64,000 bases of DNA from Monosporascus cannonballus. Taxonomy: Eukaryota; Ascomycota; Sordariomycetes; Xylariales. The translations under genes were made by a program, and so were the position numbers. Below the pieces are notes generated by a model, which did not search any database, had not been told where the DNA came from, and worked only from the letters and a program-made list of their open reading frames with translations. Location of the stretch: the NCBI GenBank assembly GCA_004154925.1, contig QJNS01000177.1, positions 62,001 through 126,000 on the forward strand. Direction: 5' to 3'. The first letter of the stretch is position 1. Every line of letters starts with the position of its first letter. Shown piece after piece: positions 35,136 through 51,115 of this stretch.

Positions 35136-35355
35136 TGTATTAAATTTAGTAACGCTATGGCTTAGTTAATTAACCGGCTAGTGAAAATAATTTCAGCTAT
35201 TCCGGTATATTTATTATTTGGTTATTATTGTTTTTATTTGTATTTAAGCAGGGTTTACTGCCTTTACTTTCTATTAAGGACTTGTAAAAGGTTAGGCAAC
35301 CTTTAATACAGTTCTTCTTCAGTTATATGCTTCTATGTGTGATGTCAGAGTCTCA
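35136..35355 (+). repeat. 3' LTR of Copia-2
   Basis: TGTATTAAATTTAG to AGAGTCTCA, 220 bp, preceded by the purine-rich GCTGGGGAGG. It lacks the 68-bp insertion of the 5' partner and so shows the empty site. Confidence 0.75.
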
Positions 35356-38300
35356 TATATATCCAGTTCCATATCGCGCGTTCCATCATGATGTACTGGA
35401 GTACGGAATATATGTAATAATATAACTATATTTACGTTACCTCAGCTAGCTCAGGCCTCCCTGGCTCGTTTTCCCAATTTCTTCAAAATCACTCAAGTAC
35501 CGCTCCATAACGCTAAACATTAACCAATCAAATCCCAAATCCCCGTAACGAGCCAGCGAAACCTAAATTATTATTACGCAAAAACGGTTTCGTTTGGTAC
35601 ATTTATTTTTTCAAAAAAACAAAAATCTGTAATAACTTAATAATAACACGTTTCTGTAAATATATATATATATATATATATACGATTACCTTAATTATGG
35701 CTTATTATTAATACTACGATAATCCTGATCAGGACCCATTTGCTATTCCTAAACCCTAACGCATATAATAGCTACAGCCCGAACTCATTATGTTATTATC
35801 CCCCCTTTTAAAATACGATAAATCCGAATTCTCTCAGTTCTACCGGGCCACGCTCTTAAAACAAAACATACGTACGCATACCTTAAATTTCTGGTATTAA
35901 CATAAAAAACCAACATAACGTTTGAAATTTTTATTCATAATTGGATTTTGTACGATAATTTAGGCCGAATTACCAGTTCGACCGCTTGGATTAACCGATT
36001 AATTAATGTATTAAAAAAACAAATACGCGAATAATTATTAACATACGAAAGTTAGCAAAAAATTTTAATTTCTATTAATTAGGACCCCGTTATATATAAA
36101 TACTATAATATATTATATAGGAAACTTATAACTTTTGCAAAAAGGTCTAAATTCTGCCGCCTGCCGAAAAAATTATTATTCGAAATTAAGATAATTTATA
36201 TTACTTTGGACGAAAATTAACGCTTTATAAAAGCGCTTGCCCTTAATTGGTTTAAAATTTTAAATTGAATAATTATATATTTAAGAAAAAAATAGTAATC
36301 GTATAATACGAAACGAAAAACAAAATAATTTCCAAAATTAACGGCAATTACGAACCACATTTATTAAGTAAATTTTTATTATCCTCGGATTTATTACGAG
36401 ATAATATTAATATATTAAAAAAGTTAAGTATTTGCCAAATTTATTATACGTTAAACAAAATATAAATCGGTTAATAAAAGAAATTAAAGTAATCGTATTA
36501 ATTTCTTTATAATAATATAATTTTAATTAAAACAAACTGCGCTTTATAACTAGGTACGATAAAACGATTTCGTATTTTAATACGATAACTTTAATATTTA
36601 AAACCATATTCGTAATATAACGTTTCGATACGGTACCGTTATACGAAATATTATTATTATCTTTATTTGTTATTACAGCCGTACCCCTAAAGAAAATTAA
36701 AATAATTTATATTCCGGCCTAATTAATATTATAAAATAAAATAATTTTATAAAATATTATAATAATATCTAACACTACCTAATATTTCTTAGTAATTCGT
36801 AATTAATATTATTCGGATTTTATTTTCGGCTTGTATTAATATATTTTATAAACATAATAAACAAAAGTTCTCCGGTTTTCCCAAATTAAAACGTATATTA
36901 TATAATAAATGCAGTTCGATTTCGTTAAATGTAATTAACGAAAACGAATACATTATTGACGGTACTTATAATATTTATCGAAAACTTTTTTAAGAAATAT
37001 ATGGATTTAAAAAAAATTTTTATCGGTTTTCGGAATATTTTTATCTTATTTATAAAAATCAAAAATAATTCGTTATATTTAGAAAATACAGGCCAGTTAA
37101 GCCGAAATAACCGATCCAAACGATAAGAAATAATATTTCCTTTTTGTTCTTATTTTATTCCATATATAAATAAATTTCCTGCTTATAATTATACGTACTT
37201 ATTAGCTTAATAATATAACCGGAACGCATAAAATATAAGTAAGCTTAAAAACAAATCGTTAATTTTTAAATAAAATAACGTAATTATATCAGAAATTGCC
37301 GAAATCTTATTTATTTAAGCTTTTTATTTTTTATATGCATAATATTTGTATATTTGCGTTATTCTTGCCAAGATTATGTATCCTATATGAATTACTTATA
37401 ATAAAAACGTTTAATATAGATGGAGCTTCCCGGAATATCTTGATCGAAAACTTTTTTTCGAAAGCCGAATTTACCAAATTCATAAAATATATATATTGCC
37501 GGTTAACCGTTACCGAATTTAAATTTATCGCGCATAATATAATTTCTAAATATTTTGATCGCGCCGGATAAATAAAAAAATATCGCGAAATCCTAATTAA
37601 AATGCGTTAATAAATAAAGATCTTTTCAAGGAAAATCTTTTATTATTATTTGCTAATAATATGTTATCTAATAACATAAATAATTTAATAAATAACTTAT
37701 AAGTATTTTATTTTTTAATTCGGGAATATAACTTATTTATATTATTTATTAAACGGGATAATTCTAATTAAAACGTACCAAATAAAGCCCCTTTATCGGA
37801 TAGCTATAAGGCCGGAAATATCTTTAATATAACCGATATTTTATAAAACGATAACTTTTTTAACCGTACTAAAAATAATAACTAATTAATAATTGATATT
37901 ATTTTTATTTTCTTTAAAAAACCCAGGTTTATCTATGCCTTTCGCATATTATACGATATAGCGACATTAATTATATTAAGCGGCTAATACCGATATTATT
38001 TTTTTATAGGACCGGTTAATTTAATTATAGCAAAAAAATATTTTATTTCGATTAGATATTACGTCTTGCAATATTAAATCAAATCCTTATTAATTCGATT
38101 TTAGTATTAAATCTAATTTTAACAAAATCCAAGAAAAGAATATAAAAAATATTTAATCAAAAAGGCAAACATTATAATTTATAATTTACTAACGAATTTC
38201 GCTAATGGAAAAATAATATATATAATATTAATATTATTATTTTCCGAGATTTATTTTTAAGTAAATGCCGTATATCCTTATAATGCAAATTCCATACCCG

Positions 38301-41300
38301 TTATACTTCCTTACGAAATAAACGTTACGTTATTCGGGATTTTCATAACGAAATCCTTAAACGCGTTTATTTTTTGCTTCGGAATTTTTAATTTATCAAA
38401 AAAACATTTATTTCGGTTTAAAAAGGCTAATTAAAAATCTAAAAATATTTTGGTTATAGGTCGTAAAATTATAAAAATTAAATTTATTAATTTTAATAAT
38501 ACCGTACCTATTGTTAATAATATAAGTAAATTTAATTAGCTAAATACGGCAAAAAACGAAAATTAATTTATAAAGAACTTTAACGTAATTATTCGAAAAA
38601 CTTTTAATATCGAATTCGCTAAAGATAATTTAATTTAAAACAATCCTAATATCACATATAAGGAAAAACATTATAATCCTGTAATGCAAATTATCGATAA
38701 TTTAATTAATAATTTTAATTAAAGCGATCCGTTATTATTATCGTTATTATTAGATAAACAAAATAAGGATTTATCGGACGAAAACGAACCGTTAATATAA
38801 TTCTTTACTTTCCTATTACCTTATAATATATATTTATATAAACTATATAATATTTATATTATAATTTTAATATTAATATAATTTTATTATTTAGGTAATC
38901 TTAATTAATTAATTTCGGGATCGTTTTATATATTACCGTAATTACCTAGTTATTCTATTAACGTAATTTATTTATTTCTAGTAATAAAACCGCAAATAAG
39001 GAAATAATATTTTATAGTACGGTATACGGCATAATTATTAACAAAATTCATATAAATAATTAAATTTATAATTTATATAATTTTAATTAATTATATCTTA
39101 TTCGAACGTTTTATTTTTCGTAAATGTATATAAAAATATCGTATTATTTATAATTAAATATAATATATAAATTCGTATTAAGTTATATATCCTATTTATA
39201 ATTAATTTATTAATTAACGTTTTTAAATACCTTTTAAGATTTTTTTCTTTCGTTTTATCTTTTTTCGCGCGTTATTATAACTTATGTATTAATAACTTTT
39301 TTTACGTTTTTGGATCCTAAAATCTTATTCGTCTTAAACGTAATATTTACGTTCAAATCCATTTAAAAATCTTTATTCGGACTATATAATAATACCAAAT
39401 ATTTAAGGATTATATATAAATATTTTTCGCTATATTTTTATATATAATTTGCATATTTATTACTTACATAATTCCGTAAATTATAATATCCATAAAATAA
39501 TTACATAATATATATTTTCTAATTAAGCGGCCCGGTTTATAACGTTATAAATTTTATTTCGTATTATTTATATAATACCCGGTTTATATAACCTTTTCGT
39601 TAAATTACAAAAACCATAATTAATTAAAGATCCGTAATTAACTTAATAATTTAATAATTTATAAGGCCGGTATAATCCGTTATAACGTAAATCTTATTCT
39701 GCCGGTTATTACTATAAAGGATATTTCGAATTTTACCGTTAGTATTTAATGCTTATATAAATACCGTATTTTTTATAATAAAAACTTTTATTTATAATAT
39801 AAGTTTTTCGTAATATTATCGAATTTATATATTTTTAAAAATTATAGGATTTTCCTAAGTAATATATATTAATATTAATACTAAAATATAAAATATTTAC
39901 GTTTTTCCAATTTTCCGCCATATTAATATAACTTTATAGTATATATTTAATATTTGAAATTAATTATATATAATATATATTTTTCGTAAAGAATATTTTA
40001 TATTTTGGGATAATCGAATATTACTTAATTAATACGAAAATACCCTAATCGGGGTTACGGCGTCGGTTTTGCTTTATCGTAAATTATTTTGATACCGGTT
40101 CCGGCTATTTTTTAATTAAAGATTTTATTACCCGTCCGTAAGGTTGTTTTTCGGGGGTAAATTATTTTTATTTTGGTATTTCTTCCAGTTGTTTTTTGGT
40201 CCGAGATTTAAATACTTATTTTTAAGGTTATTTTTTAAGGGCAAGTTATTTTTTAAAAGCAAGTTAATTCTTAGGGATATTATTAATAAATCTAATTCCT
40301 TTAATTAGGCGAATAAGGTTTTTTGAATTTATTCGGAATATATTATTAGAAACTATAACGGAAATTACTTTAATTATATGGGTAAAAAATTTATTTACTT
40401 TTTGTAATATCGTAAAATATATAAAGATATGTATTATAATATAGATATTAGGTATTAAGTAAAAAGAAACTGGTCAATAATTATTATATCGTAAATAACG
40501 TAATTTTATATATTAAGATATAATAAATATTTGGAATTATAAAAAATTATAATTAAGTAAATAATATTAATTATATATTAATTAATTATAATAATTATGT
40601 TTGATATATATTTCATCAAAATAATTTTATAAATTATATTAAATAATTTAAAACAAAATATAAACTTTATATAATTTATATGTAATTACCAGGTTTTTTC
40701 CTTATATATTATTATTTCATGATAAGAAAAAATAATGTTAATTATTTTATTTATATTTAATAACTTATATAAACCTAATAATTTATATATTTATAATTAC
40801 AAAATTTTAAAATTTATATATGTTTTAATTTTAATTATCTATATTACCTTAAGATATTTTTAAAACTTATTAATTATTTATAAATTTTATATATTTCTTA
40901 TTAATATTAATAATATATTTGGTAATTATTTAATATACGAACTTTACCTTATTTACTATATTTTTTATTTTTTATTTATATTTCTAGTTTTAATTAGGCC
41001 GAACTTATATTAATTAACTTATAATATTATTAAATTTCTTAATTATAATTACTTATTTATATATATTTAATATTATGTAGTTATTATAATAATACCATTG
41101 CCATTTAATAAAGCAAAATACGGTAATCGTATTTAAAAAGTATATGGCAATTTAGCAAAAAGTTAAAACATATATAAAATTTATAATGGCGTTAAGTTAA
41201 TTTTCGATACGAATTATATTAATTACAGCATTATTTTCCCTATTTTATTTCTTATTATATATATTATTTTTCCAAACTTTATCCCAGCTTATAAAATAAA

Positions 41301-44300
41301 CCTTTCTTAAGCTAAACGATTATTTAATAAAGTCCTAATATTATAAGATTTTTATAAGGTGGATTGTATTATTATATGCTAAAAAACGTACATTATTTAT
41401 CGTTATATATATATGTATTAATATATATTTTATTTCCGATAATTTAGGAATAATATTTAAATAACTATTCCGGGATTTTAATTATATATATATAATTTAT
41501 AAAAGGTTAATAAAAAATGCATTTATGTATTCCAAAAAAATTGAAATTTTATTTTTATTAAACCCCGAAAAGATTATTAAATAATCTATAATATTATTTG
41601 TTTTTTTCTTTATATTAGAATATAATAATGAAATTATCGATATAAATAATACGAATTATTAAATAATAAGTTTTTAAAATCGAGAAATAAACGTTTTCTA
41701 TATTATAAATTTAACCGGCATATATTTTTTAAAAAACCGTATAATTCGAGCCGTTAGCCGTTTTCGAGAATTTATAATCCATAACAATTTGCAAAATATA
41801 AATAATATTAAGAATATAATAATCTTATAGTCGCGAGTAAAAGGAATATAAAACTGTAATATATCTTATAATATATATTATATGGACGTTATTTTTATAA
41901 TATTAAACGAAAGACAAATTTGCGATTTTATGTAATTAATTACTAAATAAATAACTTTGTATAAAAATTAGATTTTTAGCTACCGCGGTATATTCGGTAT
42001 TAGTATTAAGGATTTCGACAGTTATCCGTAATATCCAACTATTATTATATTTATATAAAATTCTGATATAAAAAGATTCTTAAAATACCCGGGGAAAAAA
42101 TAAAGAAATCTTTAAAATTAACCGGGGACTTAATTACGTTAGCAAAAGGAAAACGCGATAAAGGGAAAAAAAACTAAATCCGGCCGTTAACTTTTATTAA
42201 GGGAATTAAAAAGCTTTAATTCGAAAAAGAAATAATTATTAAACTTTTAACAAAATAACAACAAAATATACAAACGGTTTTGAAAAATATTAATTAGGAC
42301 CGTACGCCGATAAATATTAATCCTAATTGCAAAAAAATAAAGTTATTTAACGTAATTAATAAGGATTTATTACAAACCCGAGATCTTAAACGTTTTTAAT
42401 TAATACTTTAAAAAAAGCGGACGCCGAAATAGCTATATTAATAACGAAAAAATAACCTTTTTAATATTGGCAAAATATTATTACATTATTTATTTACCCG
42501 TATAAATAATCCCTTACCCCAATTATTCGACTGAAATTAAAATACCTTAAAAATTAAAAAAAAAAATATTTTAAAAATTAATACGATAAATTCGAAAAAG
42601 AAACTGGAAAATAAAATTCAAAATTTTTAATTCGGGGTTATGGATTAAAGATTATAAGTTAAAAGGATAATTTATTAATAACCGCAATAAATTCTAATTC
42701 GAATTACGTAATATAAAATTTGTTAATTTTCCTAATTTAAAAAATTTATTACATATTTATTACAGTAAATAATTAATTCGGATTAAAACGGATTAATATT
42801 CCGTATAAAGTTTAACGAATTAAATATTAATAAAAATAACGAATTTAATAAATAAATAATATGTTAATAATTTTAATTAATATTATATAAATATTTATAA
42901 TTATCGCGTTTTATAACCATAACGCCGTACCGAAATTAAACGCGTTTTTTATTATCGGCCTTATTTAAAATTAGCAAAACTTCGTTTTTTATTTTTTAAT
43001 TTAATATCGTATTTATTTTTTAATTCGTTATTAATATTATTATCCGATAAATACCGTTTATTCCTAATACGTAATTCCTTAATTTCGATAAATATTATTA
43101 TTTGGATTTTTTTTTCTAATATATTATTTATAATATGGGGTTATGGATTATTACGTTTTAATAATGCCGGTAATTTTTAATAATACTATAAAAATAAACG
43201 AATTATGCAAATATAAATATGGTAACAAAAACGAAATTAAAAAATTAAAAATATTTAAAAAAATAATAAATTTTGTATTAATGTTATAAATAAAAGGAAT
43301 AAAATAAATTTTTAGTCAAAATTACCTAATATATTACGAATTAGGTATATAAATATAGGCGTTATTATAACTGAAATTATAATTCCAAATTGTAAATACG
43401 TATAAATTATATATCGATTTAATATTTAAATTATTAATATTATTATTAAATTATTAATTAATAATTTTAATCGAATAATGATATGTAATATACTTTAACT
43501 AAAACGGAATACAGTTTAAGGCGGCCTTATAATTTTTTCCGATATTTATTACCTTTATAATATAATAATAATCTGTAATTTATATAAATCCGTTTGTAAT
43601 ATAAGGATATAATGCCGTGATTTCAAATTAAACAAATTCTGCCGCTTACAAAAAATTATTCATATCTTTTGTAAAATTAAAAATATAACTTTTTTATGTA
43701 TTATATATAATACAAAAAATAAACGATTTTTTAAAATATCCCAATATTATTATTTATTGAAACGGAGGACCGTCTTAATTAATTTAATTATATTTTAAAT
43801 TAAATATAAACTTTTAACTTTATTTAATTTATTTAAAAACTTATTAAATAATAAGCGTTTAAATTTAATAAAAATAAATACTTATTTTGTTTTTTATTAC
43901 TAAATAAAAATAACCGTATAAAAAATAATTAGCTTGCTTATTATTTATATTAAAATTCTATTGTTTCCTAAATAATTGCTTTTATCGAACAGGTTTTTAA
44001 TTATTTTTATAAAAATATTTTCGAATTTAAAAATTTAAATATATAAAAAATTTAAGCATATATATGTTATAATAAAGTTTAGCCGGAATTAAATTATTAC
44101 GGTTTTTTCCAGCATAATAATTTCGTTTTTTAAATATATTAAAATCGTTTTACGTATATATTTGCCATTAATTAACGCGTATTATTAAGGCTTTATTTTT
44201 ATCATTTACCGTAAGTTAAAATTATTTTATTTTAAAAATTTAAGGGTAATATTTTAAACGGCCGAAAATTAAAATTATTAGTAATAAATTATATATTATT

Positions 44301-46697
44301 TTTTTATTATTTAAATCTCTTATGTTATTTTTTATTATAACCTTTATATTTTTATAACTTATACGGTTTTTAATTTGCCGTATTTAAATTGTGTTTGCTA
44401 TTTTATTTTTTTTAAAATAAACCGTTCGGTTTTATATTTATCTAACTTTTAATAAAGTACAAATAATATAACTTATCTATAATTAACTATGTTTAATTAT
44501 TTATAATTACAAATTATTTAACTAAATCGTTATTATATATTTTTAATTAAAAGGTTTTACGGTATATCTTATTATATTATTCGATTAATACCCGGGATAT
44601 TTATATTTAATTTAAAAATAATAATAAATATAATAACAAAGATAAAATTATTTAATTATTTTAAATTATTATATAAACGAATTTGGTCCTCGTAAAATAT
44701 TTCGGAATTATAAAACTTAATAATTTCTTTTTTTAATTTTCGATAAATATTTCCGGTGTATTATAATTTTAATTAAATAATTACGGATATTTATGGTTCT
44801 CGCTTTATTAGTAATACAAATAATAATCATAATAATAAAACGTAAATTATTAAATTAAATTCAAAACATATTATTTAATAATCTGGATATATTAATTATT
44901 AAAAACTCTAAATATTTTTAATTTAAACATTAATTTTTAAATATAAAAAGAAAATTTAATTTAGGATAATTAATATTAAAATATCGGATTTTTGCCTTAT
45001 AATTATATTTAATTAAATTGCCGATTTAACGAAAACCGTTATATTTCGTAATTTTCTTTTATAATATTATTAATAATTATTATATATATAAATTAACATA
45101 TATAAGCAAAAAAATAAAACATATATTATAAATATTAATATATTTAAGCCGGAAATTATTTTATTTTAATAATAAATATAGTTCGTTAATAATAATTAAA
45201 TTATATTATTTTTCGAAAATAAAATTTAATATAATAATTTAAAATTTATCGTTTAATATTTATTTAAAAGTAAAAATAATATGGTTATATTATTTAATAA
45301 TTATATAATCCAATATTTTTAGGTTCAATTTTTTCGTATTTACGGATATTAAAATAAAAATTCGTTATCTTTTTATTAATTTATTTGATAATATAATTTA
45401 AATAATAATTAAATTAATTATTAAAAATATTTAAATAATTACGAATTTCCCGAAATTTATTTTAATAACAAAAAAAATATTAAATTTTCCGAAAATTAAA
45501 TAATATATCGTATTAATTTATTTTTTCCGTAAAATATGGCCTTATCCGTTAAATATAACGCTTAATATAAAGCGAATAAACCGACGGCGTAAAGTTTTCG
45601 TAAATTTATCAACCGTATATATAATACTGGCATATAAATTAATTACGTTTATATCGGCAAAAAACCGGTAAAAGTATTAAATAAAAATAAACGTTTTATT
45701 TTTAAAAATTAAATATTCGAAAATTTAAAATATTTATCTTAAATTTTCAAACATTTTACTTATATTTAATTAATTAAGAAAAAAATATGTTTCGGGATTT
45801 GTTACAAATAATTTTAAACCTTATATATTATTATTTTAATTTATAAAATTATATTATTATCGTATTATCTTAAAAAAAATAAAACGTTATAATATATATT
45901 AATTAAGATTTTAAGTTATTTTTTATTATAATAATTTTTATTTTATATTAATTAAAATTATTATTTTATTGAAAAATAAAAATTTTAATTTTGCATTAAA
46001 TTATATAAATTAAAATGTTAAAAATTTCGTGATTAATATATATTACCAAAATTAATAATAACAATTTTTACGAATTTGTATGAAAACGCACCAAACAAAA
46101 CGAAAAAATTATAATTTGCTGTTAGGCCTTATTTTGGAAGTTTTGTTATTTTTGTAGGTATTATTTTTAAAGCAGTTTAGCTGATATATTGGACCCCCAA
46201 CAGATATTTCTTGATTAAAAGCTATAGCTGTGGTTACGACTGCTACGCCGCAGGCGCAGCCACAACCTCCAAAATGGGGTCCTGATCACGATGAGGCAAA
46301 TATTTACGGTCGTTCTCGACTCGGCTCGTGCTAATTTATCGACAATAGGCACATGGCAATAGGGAAAGCTTCGTCGTAAAGCCCGACAACCAAGCCTCTT
46401 TTTTATGTTCCCATTCCTATAAAATCTTTCCTCTAGGGTTTTTCCCTCGCCAGCGGATAACAAATACCTGCCTAACCCATACCTAATCCGATGCATAATC
46501 AAACGGTTATTGGAACGGTATACAAACCGGAGGACCGCGGACTTACAGGTCGGATATTAATCAGGCTTAAAAATTTCCGACTAAACCGTACTTGGGATAA
46601 AAAGAACCTATGCAGTAACGCCATCGCCCGCTAGCATAGATAGTACCGCAATAACGTAAACAAGCACGTAAGCTGAACCGACTATATTTAAACTTAG
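35356..46697. repeat. Unassigned RIP-degraded AT-rich DNA with two GC-richer patches
   Basis: About 11.3 kb, almost entirely AT-rich with stops in all frames. 35356-35600 is GC-richer and includes an inverted repeat, CTGGCTCGTT (35461-35470) and AACGAGCCAG (35547-35556). Near 46187-46203 the sequence ATATTGGACCCCCAACA resembles an LTR end. 46200-46697 is a second GC-richer patch with no recognisable gene; its 95-residue minus-strand frame has no family feature. The rest is probably old retroelement sequence, but I could not identify polymerase or integrase motifs. Frames at 36925-37119 and 37296-37571 are not supported as genes. Confidence 0.5.
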
Positions 46698-47016
46698 TGT
46701 CACGGCCTGACAAGCCACGGCTTCTAGAAACGGTCGCAACAGGAACAGCCAAGAAAGCCAAGTGGGCCAGGTCACGTGACGGATCACCAACTCAATGGTA
46801 ATAAGCCAGTAAGCCAAAACCAAAATATATACGTTCGTTATTTCCATAATCTAAATAATACCAGCTTATAATATAATATTTCATTATTTAAAACGCCCTT
46901 AATATTACGGAACGTAACTAATTATTACATTTATTATCTAAAATCTTACGATATTTTTATTAATAAAACGCGTATAACTTAAATTTCATAATTAATTATA
47001 TCCGTTAACCGTTACA
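46698..47016 (+). repeat. 5' LTR of Gypsy-D
   Basis: 319 bp, TGTCACGGCCTGACAAG to CCGTTACA. It is related in sequence to the 388-bp family at 1383 and 58516 (shared CCTGACA, GAAACGGTC, GTCACGTGACGGAT), so these are sister families. Confidence 0.85.
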
Positions 47017-50000
47017 TATTATAAGCTTTTTTTAATAATATTATTATACTTTAAGCAATATTATCAATACTATATTTATTAATTAATAACCAAATTATAA
47101 GTTCTTTAATAATAATATAAATTTAAACGAAAGTAATAATAACCCTAGTTAACTAAGTAAGAAATCCTTTAACAACTGGATTTTTTAAATACATATTTTG
47201 TTTATCTTAAGAAAAAGAATATTAACTTTATAAGATGACTTTAAGTAGCTTGCGAAAAATTCGAAAACAAAAATACGGTCCTGGATATTAAGAAACTTTT
47301 TAAAATAAATTAAGTTATTTAATTAAATTTTATTAAAAACCCAGAAAACGTTTTAAAGGTTTTTAAGCTTAAATTATTTAACGATATTTTTACAACACTG
47401 GAGTTATTTTTAATATAATATCGAATATATTTTGGATATTTTCTTATTCGATTCATTGCGTTTATTTCGCAAATAAAATTTGCAATACAACGATTTATTA
47501 ATAATATAATTCACTGGTTCAAATTTGCGATGAAAAATATATTATCTTATTAACGAAAAAACAAAACCTTAAGATAATGCACATATATAATGATTAAGAA
47601 TAATTCGAATAAATATTGACAAAGACTTTTGGAATAGTAAACGAAAACATAAAAGCCGAAATATAAATCCAATAATGATAACAAAAAGGATTAACATCGA
47701 ATTACGGAAATATAATTATTTAACTAATTTTCAAACTAAACTAAGAACAAAAAGTACTAATAGCTAAGTTTTTTGACGGCCTGAAAAAAATGCTAAAAAA
47801 CTCTTTTAAAATAAATCGACTTCAATATCTATTTTATTATATCGTTATAATGATTAAAACCAATAATAAATAATTATCTTAGCGTATCAAAAATATAAAG
47901 GATAAATATGATAATAAAATTTAATATATAACCAATTTTAGTATTTTATAGTATAATAATACTTTTTAATATATTGCACTAGAACACATAAAACTTAATA
48001 TTACTTATAAATAAAATTAAAACCAGGTTAAATATTTTAATTACGAAAAAATAGGATATAAAGCTTATAAATATCCGAAACTCAAAAAACCGCAATAAAA
48101 TAACTAAATACCTATGTTAAAAAGATACTCTGAGAATAATTAAAAAACGATAATAAAGTTATTAATATAATCCGAGCCTAATACGAATAACTGTTATTAC
48201 GATACAAATTTCGACGTGGAATACGAAAAACTCAGAAACTAGCTTAAAAAATATTCGAAAAATAATAATATACTTTAAAAATATAATTAAAAGAACTACA
48301 AAAAATAAACGTAACATATTTATTCTTAAATCATTAATCGATATAATAAAATATATGCTGTATATTACGAAAAACGGAAATACTTAACGAATAACGAATA
48401 AAACAAGTCTATCTATTAACAAATCGTACGTATATATAAAAAAGAATTCTATTTTCTTAACTAAATCGGAAATAACAAAGCGAATAAATAATAATATCGA
48501 TAGAGAAAGAGTTTTATAAAATTAACGAAAAAAAAGTAATATCCGCAAATATTTCGTTTTTATTTTATAATTAATATAATTATTAATTCGCAAAAAGGTT
48601 GATCCAGTATACCGTGAAGAAATATTGTTAAAAGATTATTACAGAATTTTATTTCTAAGTAGTATTTATTATAAACCTTAAAGAAAAATAAGCATTAAAA
48701 AGGCTTCGATAATTTATCTCGAAACTTTATTAAGAAAATTATTATAAAAGACCTACTAAGATAAGAAATTATAAATTAACTAAAAAAACTGATAGAATAT
48801 AAAGAATAAATACATCGACAAAACCAACAAATATAATAACTTAACGTATTATACAAAAAATATGAATAAAATTTAACTAATTTGAAAAAACGTTAAATAC
48901 GGTTATTTATAAAAAAGGTTGCAAAGTAACGAAATTTAAAAAATTAAAAACAATTCCTAAAGAAACTTTAAGCTTAACGATAAACATTATTAATAACCTT
49001 ATTACTTTAAAAATATAAATCGAGGCGCATTAATACATAGTAACAATAAACTACAAAAGTTTAAACAAATATTATATTATATGAGATACTATTGATAAAT
49101 TTAAATTATTTTAAAAATACAAATTAAAACCTTATATAAATATTAATACCGGAAATCAGAATTTTGCTTACGTTAATTGAAAACTTTAACGCAAAATTAA
49201 ATTTTTTAAAATTTTTATTTTGAAACGATATTAAACGATATATTTCGATATGATTTTATTTAAAAATTACGATATAATATTACTATAAATCTATCATTAC
49301 GGAATTTTAATTAACGGAAACAGTAGTTACACAAAATCCGCTTTATATTCCGTTAATAAACTAAAAGAAAAGGAACTAAAATTTTAATATTTAAGAGAAA
49401 ATAATAACCAATATAAGCATAAGAATACGGTAAATATCTTATTACATAAAAAGTTAAAATATACAAAAATAAATGTTAAAAATATACGACATATTATTAT
49501 TAATATCAAAATGGAATTTAAGTAATTAAAGTACTATCTAAAATAACAACTTTAAAAATTAAAAGATTTATTGTATTTATTATTATAATATTACAAACAT
49601 AGAGAGCCTTTTAACAGAAACTTAATACGAAATTATTAAAATATAACGAATAAAACTACGAAATAATATTAAAAAAGGTTATTTACAAAATTCTATCTTA
49701 TTTACAACTTTAATAAAAACGAATTATACGTTTTCAGAAAATACCTGGAAAATCTATTACAAAAGAAAATAAATTAGATTTTCGCAATTACTTGCAAAAT
49801 ATCTTATATTTTTCGTGCTGAAAAAAATACCAATTATATCTTATAATCAATTATCGATAATTAAAAGATATTGTTATTAAAAATGGAATATTATTGTTTT
49901 TAATCATTAAAATAAAAAACCGATTTTACGGAATTAAATGATTTATATTATTCGATTTTAAAAAATAAGTGTAATTTTATAAAAATTAAAAAGAGTACGA

Positions 50001-51115
50001 AGGAAAAATAACCTTTAAAACGAAATACGAAGTGTTTAAATATTTAATTATATTAATAAAATTTATAACCGTATTCATACTTTTTAACACATAATAAATT
50101 ATATATTACGAAAATATTGCAATATTTTTATTATATATCACATTAATAATACTTCCATTTTTCGAAAACGGAAAAAGATTATATATTTAATATGTTTATA
50201 AAGTTTTACAAATCTTATAAAACGTTACATCATTAATTAATGGAAAAAGAAATTAAATTTATAAACTAAAAATAAAATACTTAAAATATATTAGTGCCTT
50301 AAAATATATTAAAATAAATATAAAGAAACTTGTTACAATTATAAAACAATAAATGGTAATTATGATTAAAAAAGTTGAAATTTTTCTTAACTTTATTAAT
50401 TATTATAGGAAATATATCCAAAATTTTAATAAAATTACCATTTGTTTAATTATTTTTATTAAGAAGAATTCTAATAGAAATTATAAATAAAAAATATTTT
50501 AAAAAATTAAAAATACTATTACATATAATTTAATACTCTTTATGGAATTAAAAACTGATATTTCGAATTATATATTAAACATAATAATCGAATAAAAACA
50601 TAATCAAGGTATATTATATCTTATTATATTTTTTTGTATAAACTACAAAGAATAAAACTTAATTACGTTATTCCAAATAAAGATTTATGATTATTATTAT
50701 AACTTTTCGCAAATTTGGGTATTTTGTTAAAAGAATCTTTATTAAGTCAAAATTTATACGGATTATCAAAATTTTACCAGTTTTATTACGACTAAAAAAT
50801 TTACAAAACGATGATTATAATACGTAAAAAAAATATCGAACTTTAATTTCGTTATTATATATAAAAAAGTTTAAAAAATAATAAAACGAATATTTTAAAT
50901 AAACAACCAAAATTCGAAAAAAGATTATTTAAATTAATTATATAATATTCGATATTATGGTAAAGAAATATTTATATTTACGTCAAATTGCGATAATATA
51001 AATTATATCTTATAATATACATGAAATAATTAAAAAATTTAATAATAATTTACTAAAAATAAAATAAATAAATACATTACCAATTTCTTAAAGAAAGTAT
51101 TAAATAAACTAAATA

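Larger units (their letters stand above)
17775..35355 (+). mobile_element. Copia-2: Ty1/Copia-type LTR retrotransposon, RIP-mutated, enlarged by nested insertions
   Basis: The 5' LTR (17775-18063) is followed directly by a primer-binding site (18064-18080) like that of Copia-1. The 3' LTR (35136-35355) is preceded by the purine-rich AGCTGGGGAGG. The LTRs match along most of their length. A gag-like segment near 19090-19230 (Asn-rich, then KCYYKN) matches the Copia-1 zinc-knuckle region. The antisense of the RNase H region is recognisable at 33872-34084 by its match to 53310-53642. Against Copia-1 the internal sequence breaks at about 21106 and resumes at about 32306, where an 11.2-kb element was inserted. 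No coding capacity survives. No matching target duplication was found at the outer ends. Confidence 0.75.

Noticed and set aside
37296..37571. 91-residue frame, possibly a transposase or gag fragment
   Set aside because: A conserved-looking tail but no motif that can be assigned; left within the unassigned decayed region.
46215..46502. 95-residue minus-strand frame in the GC-richer patch
   Set aside because: No family feature, overlaps other short frames; composition alone does not support a gene.
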